Shown here piece by piece: positions 62,407 through 64,000 of a stretch of 64,000 nt of DNA; position 1 is the first letter of the stretch, and the number at the start of each line of letters is the position of its first letter. The DNA lies in contig NZ_JANHLE010000003.1 of assembly GCF_028682475.1 (NCBI RefSeq), positions 1-64,000 on the forward strand, in the 5' to 3' direction. The notes under the pieces are model-generated. The model saw nothing but the letters and a program-made list of their open reading frames with translations. It made no database searches and had not been told where the DNA came from. This DNA comes from Pseudomonas putida. GTDB taxonomy: Bacteria; Pseudomonadota; Gammaproteobacteria; Pseudomonadales; Pseudomonadaceae. A program made the position numbers and the translations under genes.

Positions 62407-64000
62407 TCAGAAATTCACGCCGAAGCTCAGGGCAAGGAAGTCGCGGTCGACGTTGGTGTTGAAATCGCCATCAAAGTAATTGGTGTAACTCAAGCTGGCG
62501 TTGTAGGTGTTCTGGTACTCGGCATCGACCCCGAGGCTGACCGCCTTGGAGCCTTCATCGAAGTTCGGGCCATAGCCCTGGACGTCATGCGACCAGGCCA
62601 GGTTGGGCGACAGGTTGATACCGGCAATCACGTTCTGGTAATCGAGCTTGCCGCGCAGGCGGTAGCCCCAGCTGTTGCTGGTGTAGAAGCCGTCGTCGTT
62701 ACACTCCTGGGCCGGATTGCTGGCCCTCGGCGTGCCCTCGGCCGTGCCGCGGCAAGTGGCAAGGCCTGCTGCGCCCGGTAGCTCGCCGGAGCCGAACGCC
62801 GGGCTGCGGCCGAAGCGCAGGTCGGAACCGTCGGCCTTACCCAGGCCATTGATGTGGTTGTAGCCCACCTCGCCCACCAGGGTCAGGCGGCTGGCCCCCA
62901 GCACCTGATCGAAGAACTGGGTAGCGGTCACCTGTGCCTGGGTCACCGGCATGCGCTTGTAGCCATTGACCTCGGCACCCAGGGTGCGTCCGGCAAAGCC
63001 GGTGGTGATCAGCGGCGAGGTGGCGCCAAAGGTGGCCGATGACAACAGGTCGGCGGTGTTCAGCTGCAGCGGCATGTTGGGCCGGTAGCTGACTTCTCCG
63101 CCGAGGGCCATACCGCCCAGGTTGGTTTGAAAGCTCAGGCCGTAGAGGCGGATATCTTCCGGGTAGTCGATGAAGTAACGGACACTGCGCGCCGAAGCCA
63201 CGCCACCTGCGGCACTGCTCATCTGATTGATGCTCAGGAACGGGTTGCGGCTGTGGTAGTTCATGGCGTAGGCGCCGAACTCGGTGTCGTTGAACTCCGG
63301 CACGAACCAGCGCAGGGCCAGGCCATACTGACCGCTGTCGCGCGCGTCGTTGTCCTTGAGGCGCGGGATGTAGACGTTATCCAGCCCTGCGGCGATAGCC
63401 GCCGGGCCACCGGTGTTGTGCGCCACGCCAGGCGGCAGGTCGAGACCGGACACCACCAGGCGGTCATTACAGCCCTGCGGCACACCATCGTTACCGAAGA
63501 AGGTGCCGCAGTTGTCGACCACCGACTTCTCCCACTCCAGCTGGAAGAACGCTTCGGCGGTGATGTTCTCGGCCAGGCCCTGGGACAGGTAGAAGAGGTT
63601 GACCGGAATCAGGCCTTCCTTGACTTCCGCGCCGGGGCGGCGCAAGGCCGCGACGTCGATGGGGTTGATGCTGTTGATCGAATTGCCGATGAAGGTACTC
63701 TCGCCCCAGCTCACCACCTGCTTGCCCAGGCGCACGTTGCCGACCTGATCGCCGATCGTGTAGTTGTGGTAGACGAAGCTGTCGAGGAACATCGCCCCGG
63801 ACGACTTCGCCGCGCGATCGCGGCCGCTGTCATCGATGTCATAGAACGGTCGGTGTTCGTCCATCAGCTCGAAGTCATACCAGTACTTGCCGCGTACGAA
63901 GGCACCACTGTCGCCGTACTTGAGTTCCAGGTCATGCACGCCCTTGAAGATCTTCGAAAAGGTTTCGCCCTTCTTGAAATTCAGCCGGTTGTCATCGGTG
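62407..64000 (-). CDS. DUF1302 outer-membrane protein (partial, 5' end outside window)
   Basis: The visible part is about 530 residues and remains open to the right edge of the window, so the start is missing. The sequence is beta-strand-rich with aromatic ends, and the last residues 'DRDFLALSFGVNF' end in Phe as in outer-membrane barrels. 'EGLIPVNLFYLSQGLAENI' and 'SWGESTFIGNSINSINPID' are DUF1302 marks. It is the barrel partner of the DUF1329 protein 26 bases downstream; together they probably help hydrophobic substrates cross the outer membrane. Confidence 0.9.
   Translation of the reverse strand, partial: TDDNRLNFKKGETFSKIFKGVHDLELKYGDSGAFVRGKYWYDFELMDEHRPFYDIDDSGRDRAAKSSGAMFLDSFVYHNYTIGDQVGNVRLGKQVVSWGESTFIGNSINSINPIDVAALRRPGAEVKEGLIPVNLFYLSQGLAENITAEAFFQLEWEKSVVDNCGTFFGNDGVPQGCNDRLVVSGLDLPPGVAHNTGGPAAIAAGLDNVYIPRLKDNDARDSGQYGLALRWFVPEFNDTEFGAYAMNYHSRNPFLSINQMSSAAGGVASARSVRYFIDYPEDIRLYGLSFQTNLGGMALGGEVSYRPNMPLQLNTADLLSSATFGATSPLITTGFAGRTLGAEVNGYKRMPVTQAQVTATQFFDQVLGASRLTLVGEVGYNHINGLGKADGSDLRFGRSPAFGSGELPGAAGLATCRGTAEGTPRASNPAQECNDDGFYTSNSWGYRLRGKLDYQNVIAGINLSPNLAWSHDVQGYGPNFDEGSKAVSLGVDAEYQNTYNASLSYTNYFDGDFNTNVDRDFLALSFGVNF

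Noticed and set aside
1..64000. CRISPR arrays, tRNA or rRNA genes, complete insertion sequences
   Set aside because: No regularly spaced repeats, no cloverleaf or rRNA signatures and no transposase gene were seen on reading both strands.

Overview
The window is about 64 kb of GC-rich, densely coded chromosome from a fluorescent-type Pseudomonas, most likely the P. putida group. The evidence is the gene families, Pseudomonas-type REP palindromes, and a napEDABC operon next to ordinary catabolic genes. I see no rRNA, tRNA, CRISPR array, complete insertion sequence or phage. The right edge cuts a DUF1302 gene.

Region 1 (1-17.1 kb) is envelope and regulation. It holds a secreted protein of unknown role, an M50-like membrane protease, a small operon of a SYLF-domain protein and a short histidine kinase, and an 8.6-kb cyclic beta-1,2-glucan synthase. 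Two small coupled genes, two tandem Crp/Fnr-like regulators, an AraC regulator, an acetyltransferase and a patatin-like lipase follow. Region 2 (17.2-29.7 kb) has a ParDE-like toxin-antitoxin pair, an MscS channel, a lipoprotein, a 1145-residue membrane protein with a possible periplasmic-binding-like domain, an EmrAB-type efflux pair behind a 20-bp palindrome, an eight-haem cytochrome with a repeat tail, and a decayed mscS fragment.

Region 3 (29.7-37.4 kb) is one functional unit. A divergent IclR regulator faces seven tightly packed genes for an ABC importer (ATPase, two permeases, binding protein) and a three-subunit FAD/2Fe-2S dehydrogenase of the HcnABC / opine oxidase / D-hydroxyproline dehydrogenase type. 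Two 17-bp repeats exactly 30 bp apart in the divergent gap look like the IclR operator. The likely job is uptake and oxidation of an N-substituted or cyclic amino acid.

Region 4 (37.5-48 kb) is accessory. An unusual one-polypeptide regulator (receiver with Glu in place of the phospho-accepting Asp, LuxR-type helix-turn-helix, PAS, degenerate kinase) lies divergently from a large autotransporter. After a strong REP pair come a tiny lipoprotein-like ORF coupled to a GT4 glycosyltransferase, and an RHS/TccC-type toxin whose C-terminal domain I cannot place.

Region 5 (48.2-52.3 kb) is napEDABC, periplasmic nitrate reduction, without napF. Region 6 (52.3-64 kb, all minus strand) is a catabolic cluster: aldehyde dehydrogenase, zinc alcohol dehydrogenase, two different acyl-CoA dehydrogenases and an MFS transporter, with a MalT-like LuxR regulator and a DUF1329/DUF1302 envelope pair. 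A 19-bp sequence occurs both upstream of the regulator and upstream of the aldehyde dehydrogenase, and is a good candidate for the regulator's binding site.
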